Of a DNA stretch of 64,000 nt, positions 9,292-17,459 are shown piece by piece. Source of the stretch: Candidatus Opimibacter skivensis (lineage in GTDB: Bacteria > Bacteroidota > Bacteroidia > Chitinophagales > Saprospiraceae); assembly GCA_016721905.1 (NCBI GenBank), contig JADKHH010000009.1:62001-126000 (forward strand), given 5' to 3'. The notes below the pieces were generated by a model that saw only the letters and a program-made list of their open reading frames with translations, was not told where the DNA came from and ran no database searches. Made by a program: the position numbers and the translations under genes. Within the stretch, counting starts at the first letter, position 1. Each line of letters begins with the position of its first letter.

Positions 9292-10298
9292 TGAAAATTA
9301 AAACCAAACTCACGATGGGGGTTGGGCTATTATTGGCCCTGATCATACTCCTGGCCGTGATGGGGATCACCCAGATCATCTCGTTGGCCAACGCCAGTGA
9401 ACAAGTACTAGTGGCCAATTACAACTCCCTCGACTATTCGAGAAACATGCTGAAGGCACTTGATGAATATGGAATTGAAAAAGATGCGTTAAAAAAAATC
9501 GAACAACATCTCATCGCGCAGGAAAAAAACATCACTGAAATCGGAGAGGATGAAATGACCGAAAGTCTAAGAGTACATTATGACCAACTCCTGACCAGCC
9601 CAGGAGATACCATGGTGCTCAAAGGCTTTCGGAAAGACCTGAATGACATCATGAAAATCAACCTGGATGCTATCGAACGAAAAAGTAAAGTGGCCACCCA
9701 GGCAGCAGACCAGGCCATCCTACTGATTCCGGCTACGGGTGCCTTGTGCTTTATGATTGCGTTTATCCTGTTGTTTAATCTGCCGGGGAACATCGCCAAT
9801 CCAATCAAGGAACTGACCGATAGCATCAAACAAATCGCCTCAGAGAAATATTCTGAAAGGGTTCATTTTGAAGGGCATAATGAATTTGGAGAGCTGGCCC
9901 AATCCTTTAATGTCATGGCCAAAAAGCTCGAGGAATACAACAACAGCAATCTGGCCAGAATCATGATTGAAAAGAAACGCATTGACATGCTGATCAACAA
10001 TATGCATGATCCGGTGATCGGACTTGATGAAAACAAGCAAGTCATCTTTGTCAATGAAGAAGCATTGAAAATATTTGGCGCTAAAGAACCGGAGATCCTG
10101 GGGCATGCAGCGCAGGACATCGCGGTGACCAATGACCTTATGCGTTTACTCATCAAGGATCTCATCACAGGGGAGCCGCGTGTCGGAGATCAGGTTCCGA
10201 TCAAGATATATGCCAATGGCAAGGAGAGTTTTTCGAAAAGAAATCATTCCGATCCGTATCACCCCTACCGGCGAAGCAACAAAGATCGACATTGGTGA
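9291..10298 (+). CDS. Kdp-associated sensor histidine kinase, N-terminal fragment (TM-HAMP-PAS)
   Basis: A transmembrane helix (residues 7-30), a periplasmic segment, a second helix (about 142-166), a HAMP domain (NPIKELTDSIKQIASEKYSE) and a PAS domain (MHDPVIGLDENKQVIFVNEE). The reading frame then fails at a five-T run (10229-10233): removing one T joins NGKESF to RKEIIPIRITPTGE in the neighbouring frame, the expected continuation. After the shift the fragment reads out-of-frame residues to its stop. In this locus the kinase is a separate protein from KdpD, so it should be the enzyme that phosphorylates the sigma-54 regulator at 874. Confidence 0.85.
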   Translation: MKIKTKLTMGVGLLLALIILLAVMGITQIISLANASEQVLVANYNSLDYSRNMLKALDEYGIEKDALKKIEQHLIAQEKNITEIGEDEMTESLRVHYDQLLTSPGDTMVLKGFRKDLNDIMKINLDAIERKSKVATQAADQAILLIPATGALCFMIAFILLFNLPGNIANPIKELTDSIKQIASEKYSERVHFEGHNEFGELAQSFNVMAKKLEEYNNSNLARIMIEKKRIDMLINNMHDPVIGLDENKQVIFVNEEALKIFGAKEPEILGHAAQDIAVTNDLMRLLIKDLITGEPRVGDQVPIKIYANGKESFSKRNHSDPYHPYRRSNKDRHW

Positions 10299-10968
10299 TG
10301 TCATTATCCTTCGTAATGTAACAAGCTACAAGGAGCTGGATGTAGCCAAAACGAATTTTATAGCTACGCTCTCTCACGAATTTAAAACACCGATTGCCGC
10401 CATACGCATGAGTGTGGATTTATTGAAAAAGGAGGAATTAGGGGCCGTCACTGCGGAGCAAAAAGAATTGCTGGAAAGTATAGAGGACGATGCCAATCGG
10501 CTGCTCAAGATCACAGGTGAAATCCTCAACCTCTCGCAGGTGGAGACCGGCAATATTCAGTTGGACATAACAGCGACTGATCCAAATATCATCGTGAACA
10601 ATGCTGTGCGGATGAATAAGGTGATGGCCGATCAGAAAAAAATAAAGATTGAATTTGCTTTTCCGGAAAACAACCCCAAGGTCAATGCAGATGAAGACAA
10701 AACCACATGGGTGTTGTCCAACCTGGTTGGAAACGCCATCCGGTATTCTTATGATCAATCTATCGTCTGGCTGAGCATAACGCCAGAAGGAAATTATTTA
10801 CGTTTTTCTGTCAAGGATACCGGACAAGGTATAGCCCCTGAATACATCAACAGGGTATTCGATCGATATTTCCGTATACCGGGCACGAAAAAAGAAGGAA
10901 CCGGATTAGGATTGTCTATCAGTAAGGAGCTTATTGAAGCGCAGGGAGGACATTTAAGTGGAAAGTGA
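10216..10968 (+). CDS. Sensor histidine kinase, C-terminal fragment (HisKA-HATPase)
   Basis: Continues the preceding kinase in the +1 frame. The H box is FIATLSHEFKTPIAAIRMS, the N box NLVGNAIRYSYD, the G1 box DTGQGIAP and the G2 box GTGLGLSISKELIEAQGG. Authentic coding starts just after 10230; 10216 is only the nearest ATG. A second shift occurs at about 10957: this frame stops as HLSGK, while the expected end VESEYGKGSTFSFTLPI continues in the next frame from 10958 and runs open to a TAG at 11107, well into the inverted-repeat element that begins at 11041. The kinase therefore has two frameshifts and a 3' end overrun by a repeat. Confidence 0.8.
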   Translation: MARRVFRKEIIPIRITPTGEATKIDIGDVIILRNVTSYKELDVAKTNFIATLSHEFKTPIAAIRMSVDLLKKEELGAVTAEQKELLESIEDDANRLLKITGEILNLSQVETGNIQLDITATDPNIIVNNAVRMNKVMADQKKIKIEFAFPENNPKVNADEDKTTWVLSNLVGNAIRYSYDQSIVWLSITPEGNYLRFSVKDTGQGIAPEYINRVFDRYFRIPGTKKEGTGLGLSISKELIEAQGGHLSGK

Positions 10969-11040
10969 ATACGGAAAAGGAAGTACGTTTTCATTTACGT
11001 TACCTATTCATCGAATAGCATCAAAAAACGGTAACGGGTT

Positions 11041-11168
11041 GGCGGCGAGAACGCCATCGTCGGGGGCGTATTGCATCCGCCCCCGATCGATGGGATTTCT
11101 TTCGTAGGGGCGGATGCAATACGCCCCTAACGAAAGAAAACTGGCCGCTGGATGGCGTTCTCGCCGCC
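11041..11168. repeat. Nested inverted-repeat element (GGCGGCGAGAACGCC family)
   Basis: Outer arms GGCGGCGAGAACGCCATC (11041-11058) and its perfect reverse complement (11151-11168) enclose a second pair of perfect 21-bp arms (11063-11083 and 11107-11127, core GTATTGCATCCGCCCC). The right half also folds alone as a long hairpin flanked by TTTCTTTCG/CGAAAGAAA and may terminate transcription. The same motifs recur at 39023-39040 and 39216-39293. The element supplies the last ~22 codons of the open frame that continues the kinase. Confidence 0.8.
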
Positions 11169-11189
11169 AGCATTTAGTATTTTTACTCC

Positions 11190-11966
11190 ATGACCCTATA
11201 TCAGATCGATGCCTTCACAGATACATTATTCGGAGGCAACCCCGCAGCGGTTGTACCTCTTGAGTACTGGCCCTCGGATGAATTCATGCAATCCATCGCA
11301 GCAGAAAACAATCTGGCAGAAACAGCTTTTGTCGTTCCGGAAGACGATGACTTCCGGATCAGATGGTTCACCCCCGGTGTGGAGGTTGATCTATGCGGTC
11401 ATGCAACCCTGGCCACTGCCTATGTGATGTTTACGCAATTAGGCTATAAGTATGATATCATCAGGTTTCAATCGAGAAGCGGACAGCTCACCGTCAGCAA
11501 GCATGGTGATTGGCTCACCCTTGATTTTCCTGTTGACCATCATCATCCGATTGATATAACTGAAACGCTGAAAAATTGCACCAATGTCCCGATCAAAGAA
11601 GCATACCGGGGTGCGCGGGATTTTATGATCGTCCTCGAAGATCAGCATACAGTCATCAATAGTTCGTTTGATCAATCTGCCATTCTTCAACTTGGTCATT
11701 GTGGGTTGATCGTTACAGCCCGGGGAGAAGATGTTGATTTTATCTCGCGATTCTTCGCTCCTGCCTACGCTATACCTGAAGATCCGGTGACAGGATCATC
11801 ACATTGCACGCTCACACCCTATTGGGTAAAGCAGATTGGCAAAACAGATCTGACGGCACGACAAGTGTCTTCGAGAGGAGGGTTTCTTAAATGTACATTG
11901 CGTGGAGAGCGGGTACTCATCAGTGGTAAAGCAGTGTTGTATTTGAAGGGAGATATAGAAGTGTAA
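11190..11966 (+). CDS. PhzF-family isomerase
   Basis: 258 residues, slightly short of the usual ~260-290. It begins MTLYQIDAFTDTLFGGNPAA, the family signature, with candidate catalytic acid Glu44 (NNLAETAFV). The conserved CGHATLA and DPVTGSSHC motifs complete the two-fold diaminopimelate-epimerase-like fold. Family members catalyse proton-transfer isomerisations, but the substrate of this stand-alone copy is unknown and no phenazine genes are nearby. A near-consensus -7 box (TATTTTTA, 11178-11185) lies directly upstream. Confidence 0.9.
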   Translation: MTLYQIDAFTDTLFGGNPAAVVPLEYWPSDEFMQSIAAENNLAETAFVVPEDDDFRIRWFTPGVEVDLCGHATLATAYVMFTQLGYKYDIIRFQSRSGQLTVSKHGDWLTLDFPVDHHHPIDITETLKNCTNVPIKEAYRGARDFMIVLEDQHTVINSSFDQSAILQLGHCGLIVTARGEDVDFISRFFAPAYAIPEDPVTGSSHCTLTPYWVKQIGKTDLTARQVSSRGGFLKCTLRGERVLISGKAVLYLKGDIEV

Positions 11967-12045
11967 GAACGTGAGAGCGTGAGAACATGATACCACCAAA
12001 TCAGCCGAAGCCTTGGCGAAGGTGCTTTACTCTTTGCCCCATGCC

Positions 12046-12120
12046 GACTGCGGACTGCGGACTGCGGACTGCGGACTGCCCACCCTTTGCGGCTCTATGC
12101 CCTATGCTCAATACACAAAC
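12046..12120. repeat. Heptamer tandem repeats (GACTGCG, then CTCTATG type)
   Basis: Four exact GACTGCG units plus a fifth variant occupy 12046-12080 without a break. A second run at 12093-12120 reads CTCTATG, CCCTATG, CTCAATA, CACAAAC, also with period 7 but in a different phase. The second run overlaps the stop codon of the leftward gene ending at 12108. Confidence 0.8.
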
Positions 12121-13082
12121 CTCACCGAATTCTTATTCCCATGCCCGTCATCCTCGACAATTGGATTGGCAGGATCAGTGATCCACTTGCCATCGATGAT
12201 AAACTTATAGGTTTGCTTGCCACCAAAGAGAGGAACTGTAACTGTCCATCCATTTCCACTCCTTGACATTTGCGTCTTCTTTTCATGCCAGTTGTTAAAG
12301 GATCCGGCAAGGAAAACTTCGTTCGCATCCTGGTATCCCTTCAGGTTAAACGCCACAGGAAGGGTGACATACAGGACTGAATTAAAGGTCTCATGTTCAT
12401 TCTTTACTTTTTCCTTATTGACCGGATCATGCATCCATTCTCCGTCGACGATAAACTTGTATTCATATCGCCCCGGTGGAAGCTCAGCACTTAATCTCCA
12501 GCCTTCAGGTACTTTGTTCATTTTCAATTCCTGCTCGTTCCATCCATTAAACGAACCAGTGAGAATGACCTCGTTTGCACTATAATGCTCATTGAGCAGG
12601 AACTCTACATTGCCATCTTCTACGATTTTGATGACTGACAAATCCACTTTGTACACATCCTTGAGGAAGTCATCCTGAAACTGCCGTGGATCGGTCACTT
12701 GTCCTTCCACATCTGCTATCAGGCGTTCATTGATGATATACCGGAAGTCCAGTGGAAAGGCATCGTTGAAATCCTGTATGCGCTTCCGCAATTCATACGT
12801 GAACTCATCACGCTTTGTCATCTTCCACCCTTTCTTATTCCAGTTATTAAACTCACCGGTGATGGCGACCTCATAAATCCCCAGGTCTGCAAAGTCAACT
12901 TTGAGTGCATTCTCTCCGAGCAAGGCCTTGGCATAACTGCGTACATCAAACACAAACACCACCTCTTCGCCTTCAAAGTAATAAGGATTAGTATTATCCT
13001 GAGCACTTCCCACCATAGCGGAAAGCGTCCAGGCGAATACCAGGAAACTGAATCTGATGATATGTATTATTCTACTTCTCAT
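12108..13082 (-). CDS. Exported protein with three glycogen-binding-like (AMPK/CBM48) domains
   Basis: 324 residues from ATG 13082, which is preferred because a signal peptide (MRSRIIHIIRFSFLVFAW) starts there; it lies only 4 bases after the upstream stop. Three E-set domains carry the hallmark VAITGEFNNWNKKGWKM, VILTGSFNGWNEQELKM and VFLAGSFNNWHEKKTQM, each followed by a YEYKFIVDG-type strand. Such domains bind alpha-glucan in AMPK-beta and isoamylase-type enzymes, but no catalytic domain is present. The substrate is unknown; a periplasmic carbohydrate-binding or structural role is inferred. Translationally linked to the protease-like gene upstream. Confidence 0.8.
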   Translation of the reverse strand: MRSRIIHIIRFSFLVFAWTLSAMVGSAQDNTNPYYFEGEEVVFVFDVRSYAKALLGENALKVDFADLGIYEVAITGEFNNWNKKGWKMTKRDEFTYELRKRIQDFNDAFPLDFRYIINERLIADVEGQVTDPRQFQDDFLKDVYKVDLSVIKIVEDGNVEFLLNEHYSANEVILTGSFNGWNEQELKMNKVPEGWRLSAELPPGRYEYKFIVDGEWMHDPVNKEKVKNEHETFNSVLYVTLPVAFNLKGYQDANEVFLAGSFNNWHEKKTQMSRSGNGWTVTVPLFGGKQTYKFIIDGKWITDPANPIVEDDGHGNKNSVRFVY

Positions 13083-13086
13083 GACA

Positions 13087-14097
13087 TTACGACCGCACAA
13101 GGTTGAAAAAATAGAGTTTTCTTTTCTGATAATTGATCATTACCCTTCTTTTTTTAAGGAATTCATATCCGAGCACGCCTTGTACATTGACATCGAACGA
13201 CTGGTTGATCTCATCAAGACTGGTCAACAAGGTGTTCATTTTTTCTGAATACTGGTTGCCACATTGGACCTCATTCATCACCCCGGCCAGCACCTCCACT
13301 TCCTTATTGCCGACACCCAGCAGATTGACCCGTTTGATGATGGTAAACTTATCCATCACCTTGCGGTTGACCTGCCGGTCGATAAGGTTCAGCTCTGCCC
13401 CTGAATCAAGTATCATCTTCAACCGCACCGCATTGACCTTTGTATCAACGATGATCAGGTGATGCCGGAGCTCAAATTCCATACTATCATATGGTACTTC
13501 ATACGGCGCCAATGTATCGATCCGTATTCCCTTTTTATCGACTCTGGTCAGTACGATGACTTTGCTCTGGAAATCGATAAAAACCTCAAAGTCCTGATAT
13601 ACATCGTGACCAAGAATCCCGATTAACCTGGTATTTTTCTTGAGTTCGATGTGATGCAGGTCCACGAGATGGGCCCTTATATCCCGGAGGACCAACTGAT
13701 CCAGTTGCAGGCTATCTACTCGTTTTTCAATGACGGCATTGACCATGCCTGTATTCCCGACGGCGGCGATGGCACGACCGTTTTCTCCGGCTTCAAAGTA
13801 CTGTTTGTTGAGCACCAGCTTTTCAGACCCGGTATCGAGCATAAAGAAGCCGGAGACAGTATCCACCCTCGCCTCAACCATGATCAACTGGCCTACAAGC
13901 GTAAAGGGTATATAGATGGTATTGACGTCCGCAATGGCCGCCTGGGGAAAAGATAGATTGCACAGCATGCCATCTGCAGGATCAATCTCTGGCCTACCAT
14001 CCGCATAGCCACTGACCCATGTCAACATGCAAGCACAGGAAATCAAAGCCCTGAGGGACCATGAAGTCGAAAATCCTGTTGCGCTGATTGGAGGCAT
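13087..14097 (-). CDS. Exported retropepsin-like aspartyl protease with two active-site motifs
   Basis: 336 residues with an N-terminal signal-like segment. Two copies of the clan AA signature are present: FMLDTGSEKLVLN in the N-terminal half and MILDSGAELNLID in the C-terminal half. This suggests a fused pseudo-dimer, pepsin-like in logic, of retropepsin domains. It is a predicted periplasmic or surface endopeptidase with an unknown target. It is the first gene of a two-gene leftward operon with the three-domain glycan-binding-like protein. No consensus promoter was found in the gap to 14312. Confidence 0.75.
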   Translation of the reverse strand: MPPISATGFSTSWSLRALISCACMLTWVSGYADGRPEIDPADGMLCNLSFPQAAIADVNTIYIPFTLVGQLIMVEARVDTVSGFFMLDTGSEKLVLNKQYFEAGENGRAIAAVGNTGMVNAVIEKRVDSLQLDQLVLRDIRAHLVDLHHIELKKNTRLIGILGHDVYQDFEVFIDFQSKVIVLTRVDKKGIRIDTLAPYEVPYDSMEFELRHHLIIVDTKVNAVRLKMILDSGAELNLIDRQVNRKVMDKFTIIKRVNLLGVGNKEVEVLAGVMNEVQCGNQYSEKMNTLLTSLDEINQSFDVNVQGVLGYEFLKKRRVMINYQKRKLYFFNLVRS

Positions 14098-14255
14098 GGT
14101 GTGGCTTGACGTCAGATTTAGCTCAAATTACTATAAACGTACTTTCCTTTAGATACATTTTATAGGAGGATTGCATATCGGACGATGGACAGCTGGAGAA
14201 AATGGATGGGCGATATCCCATATTTCAATTTATTCCCAACACCAGATCGTGTCTA

Positions 14256-14286
14256 TTTGGTACTATGTAAATATTAGTTAAATTTG
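14256..14286 (+). promoter_or_regulatory. Full Bacteroidota promoter for the T9SS type B protein
   Basis: TTTG at 14256-14259, a 19-bp spacer, and TAAATTTG at 14279-14286 match the consensus TTTG-N19-TAnnTTTG exactly. Transcription should start near 14292, upstream of the ATG at 14340. Confidence 0.75.
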
Positions 14287-14339
14287 AAGAGAATGGTCAT
14301 ACAAAGTGGCCTATGGTATTTTTCGCGCCCAAAAACCAA

Positions 14340-17300
14340 ATGCATACTATTAAGCGAACGATATTAGGAATACTAGCTGTGTTGATATCCACGGGTATCG
14401 CATGTGCTGCTATTGATTTGGATCCAATTCCAGACCAGATATCGTGTATGTATTATGTACTTCCGCCAATAGGGGGAATGGACTTAAGTGGAAATGAAGC
14501 CTATTATTCGGGCCATTCCGGCACAGGAAATATGTATGCTCCTGGCGATACCATTTTCAATTCTGCAGTGATCTATGCTTTTGATCAACTGGGTGTGGAA
14601 AGTGATGAAGAGTGCTTTTATCTACAGATCATCAATAACCTACCAGACCTGGCGACGATTGAGGATGATACAGCATGCCAGTATTATATTCTTCCTTATT
14701 TCACCACGCCTTCTGTTTCGGGATTTGCAGGTTATTACACAGCCCCACAGGCCAGTGGTGTACGCTTTCAACAAGGTGACACTTTGTTTTACTCCGAAAG
14801 TTTGTTTGTGTATGATGGATATGACAATTGTTTTGTCGAAAAAGAAATACACATCACTATTGACACCCTACCAGTGTTTGATGACATACCTGATCAATAC
14901 GGATGTAATAGTTATGAGCTAGTCCCCTTTCCCGGTGAACAAGTGCAAGCGGATCAAGTATTTTTTACACAGGGCCCTCAAACATACCAGGTAGGGGATA
15001 TGATCAATGAAAGTCAAACAATGACAATCAATACTACTAATGGCGTATGTAGATCGGAACAAGAATTTGAAGTTATCATTGTTGATCATCTCGATTTAGG
15101 TACGAAACAGGACACATTTATTTGTGGTCCAGGCTTTACATTGCCAGAAATCTCCGGACCCTTAGTTTCTTCGTTTGCACGCTACTACAGACTTCCTGCA
15201 GGGCAAGGAACAAGTTATGAAGCGGGTGATCATCACAACGCGATCAACTACCCTGTTTTGTATATCTATGACAATATTCCAGGCACGGCATGTGTGGATG
15301 AAACAGTATGGAACATTCACTATACACCCAGGCCACAAGCCTACAGAGATTTTACGGTGACTGTATGCAGGGGCTATTCTTACAATGTCGACACTTTACT
15401 CCTGCGGCGGAATACACCTAAACATGGAAACAGAATCATCCCAACTGAAACCAATCCATTGTTACTCACAGACACTGTATTTCAAACGGGATCATATCCA
15501 GTGGGTGAATATCAATTTTATATCATAGATACCACTAGGTTTCCATGCATTCCGGATACAGCCATCATGACCGTGATTACTACAGATGATTGTACAAATC
15601 CTGATTTTATAGAAACGTATTGTACACACCCTCAGCATGACAATGTACTTTTTCATCTTGCAGTCAATCTCGAGAAGGATCCTGCTTTTTGTCTTGGAGG
15701 TTATTTTGTCGAAATTGCAGGTAACCCATTTCGTCAATGGGATGAGCATGTATTCATAGATAGCCGAACTCCTGATACCCTGGTCTATTATTATATACTG
15801 ACTGACCCCTCTGGAAAGAGAGATACCGCACTCATCACAATCCGGATTCAGGATGTCATACAGATTCAAACCGAACGAGTTGGACCTGATACTTTATGCA
15901 AAGGAGAATGTACAAGTTTCCGTATTCATTTCCTTGATGATGATCCTTACTTCGCATTGTGGCTAACAGGGTCGGCCGAGGATATCTCCGTTTTGAATTG
16001 GTTGATGCTCAGTGAAAATTTCACCCGTAGTAATATCCTTCAGGTTTGTTTTCTCAATGGAAGAAAGAATTTATCAAATGAAAATCAAGACACAATATTT
16101 CTCCCCGTTGGAAAACATTCCTATGAACACACACTATTATTAAGCACCGACAAGGAATGTCAAACTACATATGACACTATCTTCCAATTGACAACACGTG
16201 AAGAAGCCACTTTCTATTATCAGGAGATCTATTGTGCAGGATCTGTAGTTGACCTTTTTGGCGAAACATTCTCAGAAGCCCGTCCGGAAGGAGAGATCAA
16301 GCTTGATATACCCGCCGTGAGCGGATGTGATTCATTTATCTATGTCACGCTGTCTTTTTATACACCAGCCATAGCTCTTTACAATCAGGATGTGTGCTAC
16401 GATGATACCATTATTATCAATTGCATTCCGTATACGCATGCATTTCCACATGACACCCAATATCTGCCGGGACTGGGGATGTTCGGTTGTGACAGTATAA
16501 TCGTAGTCAATTTGAATTTTTCAACACTGGAGGAGGTATATATAGACACGACTATCTGCGAGGGTGATGTTTTTAATTTTGCAGGGCTTGATTTTGATAC
16601 TCCTGGTATCCACACAGGCGTGATTCAAAGTTTACAATTATGCGATAGCCTTTTGTATACTATCGAACTTTCGGTTGCGCCACCACCTTTAGTAGAAATA
16701 GAATTGAGTAGGCCTTTATGCAATGATAATACAGCCAGCCTCAGTGTCCTGGACAATTTTGATGAGATTCTGTGGTCTACTCAAGCGTCCACTGCTCAGA
16801 TAGAAATAGCACAACCTGGCGAATATAGTGTGACCGTAACTGATGAAAATAATTGTACACAGACATCTTCCATTACAGTGACCCAATCCGATGATTTTTA
16901 CATCTCCGGCGATCATCAATATACCTCTACACTTGGCCAACCAGTTCAATTTAACCTCATACCTATCGGTGCACTTGATTCCATTTCATGGATGCAATCA
17001 GCAGGTTTAGATTGTGACAATTGCCTCAACCCTATTGCAACTTTAAATGCATCGCAGACCTTTGATTACATCGCAATTGATCTCAATGGCTGTGAAGTTA
17101 CTGGTACCGTAGTAGTGCTTATCGAAGAAAATAAAGCCTATTACATCCCCAATGTTTTCAATCCTCAATCGGAACTCTCAGACAATAGTGTCTTTTCTGT
17201 TTTTACAGCTTCACCCTCCAAAGCATATACCATGTCGATCTATGATCGCTGGGGCAACATCGTATTCCATCAGGAAGACCTTCAAACCAATCTTACTTCC

Positions 17301-17417
17301 GGTGGATGGAACGGTCGGTCAAGAGGCAAACTAGTCCAGTCAGGAGTCTATGCCTACAGGGTAGTCATAGAAGGATTAACAGATCCGATTTCTGGAACCG
17401 TGACTGTCATCTATTGA
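14340..17417 (+). CDS. Large secreted repeat protein with T9SS type B (gliding-motility) C-terminal domain
   Basis: 1025 residues from ATG 14340, chosen because the signal peptide begins MHTIKRTILGILAVLIS; an ATG at 14313 in the same frame is possible. The N-terminal third holds about four ~80-residue repeats that start with Cys and contain YYxLP, a GD-T-F/Y segment and a closing Cys. Later cysteine-paired repeats carry a CDSxI motif, and a PKD-like unit ends SVTVTDENNC. The last ~95 residues (YYIPNVFNPQSELSD, then MSIYDRWGNIVF, then GVYAYRVV) form the CHU_C-type sorting domain. It is expected on the cell surface, probably as an adhesin or gliding-related structure. No catalytic motif is visible. 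Confidence 0.9.
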   Translation: MHTIKRTILGILAVLISTGIACAAIDLDPIPDQISCMYYVLPPIGGMDLSGNEAYYSGHSGTGNMYAPGDTIFNSAVIYAFDQLGVESDEECFYLQIINNLPDLATIEDDTACQYYILPYFTTPSVSGFAGYYTAPQASGVRFQQGDTLFYSESLFVYDGYDNCFVEKEIHITIDTLPVFDDIPDQYGCNSYELVPFPGEQVQADQVFFTQGPQTYQVGDMINESQTMTINTTNGVCRSEQEFEVIIVDHLDLGTKQDTFICGPGFTLPEISGPLVSSFARYYRLPAGQGTSYEAGDHHNAINYPVLYIYDNIPGTACVDETVWNIHYTPRPQAYRDFTVTVCRGYSYNVDTLLLRRNTPKHGNRIIPTETNPLLLTDTVFQTGSYPVGEYQFYIIDTTRFPCIPDTAIMTVITTDDCTNPDFIETYCTHPQHDNVLFHLAVNLEKDPAFCLGGYFVEIAGNPFRQWDEHVFIDSRTPDTLVYYYILTDPSGKRDTALITIRIQDVIQIQTERVGPDTLCKGECTSFRIHFLDDDPYFALWLTGSAEDISVLNWLMLSENFTRSNILQVCFLNGRKNLSNENQDTIFLPVGKHSYEHTLLLSTDKECQTTYDTIFQLTTREEATFYYQEIYCAGSVVDLFGETFSEARPEGEIKLDIPAVSGCDSFIYVTLSFYTPAIALYNQDVCYDDTIIINCIPYTHAFPHDTQYLPGLGMFGCDSIIVVNLNFSTLEEVYIDTTICEGDVFNFAGLDFDTPGIHTGVIQSLQLCDSLLYTIELSVAPPPLVEIELSRPLCNDNTASLSVLDNFDEILWSTQASTAQIEIAQPGEYSVTVTDENNCTQTSSITVTQSDDFYISGDHQYTSTLGQPVQFNLIPIGALDSISWMQSAGLDCDNCLNPIATLNASQTFDYIAIDLNGCEVTGTVVVLIEENKAYYIPNVFNPQSELSDNSVFSVFTASPSKAYTMSIYDRWGNIVFHQEDLQTNLTSGGWNGRSRGKLVQSGVYAYRVVIEGLTDPISGTVTVIY

Positions 17418-17459
17418 TGAAGATGATAATGAAAGCGTTGTAATTAAACGCACAACTAA

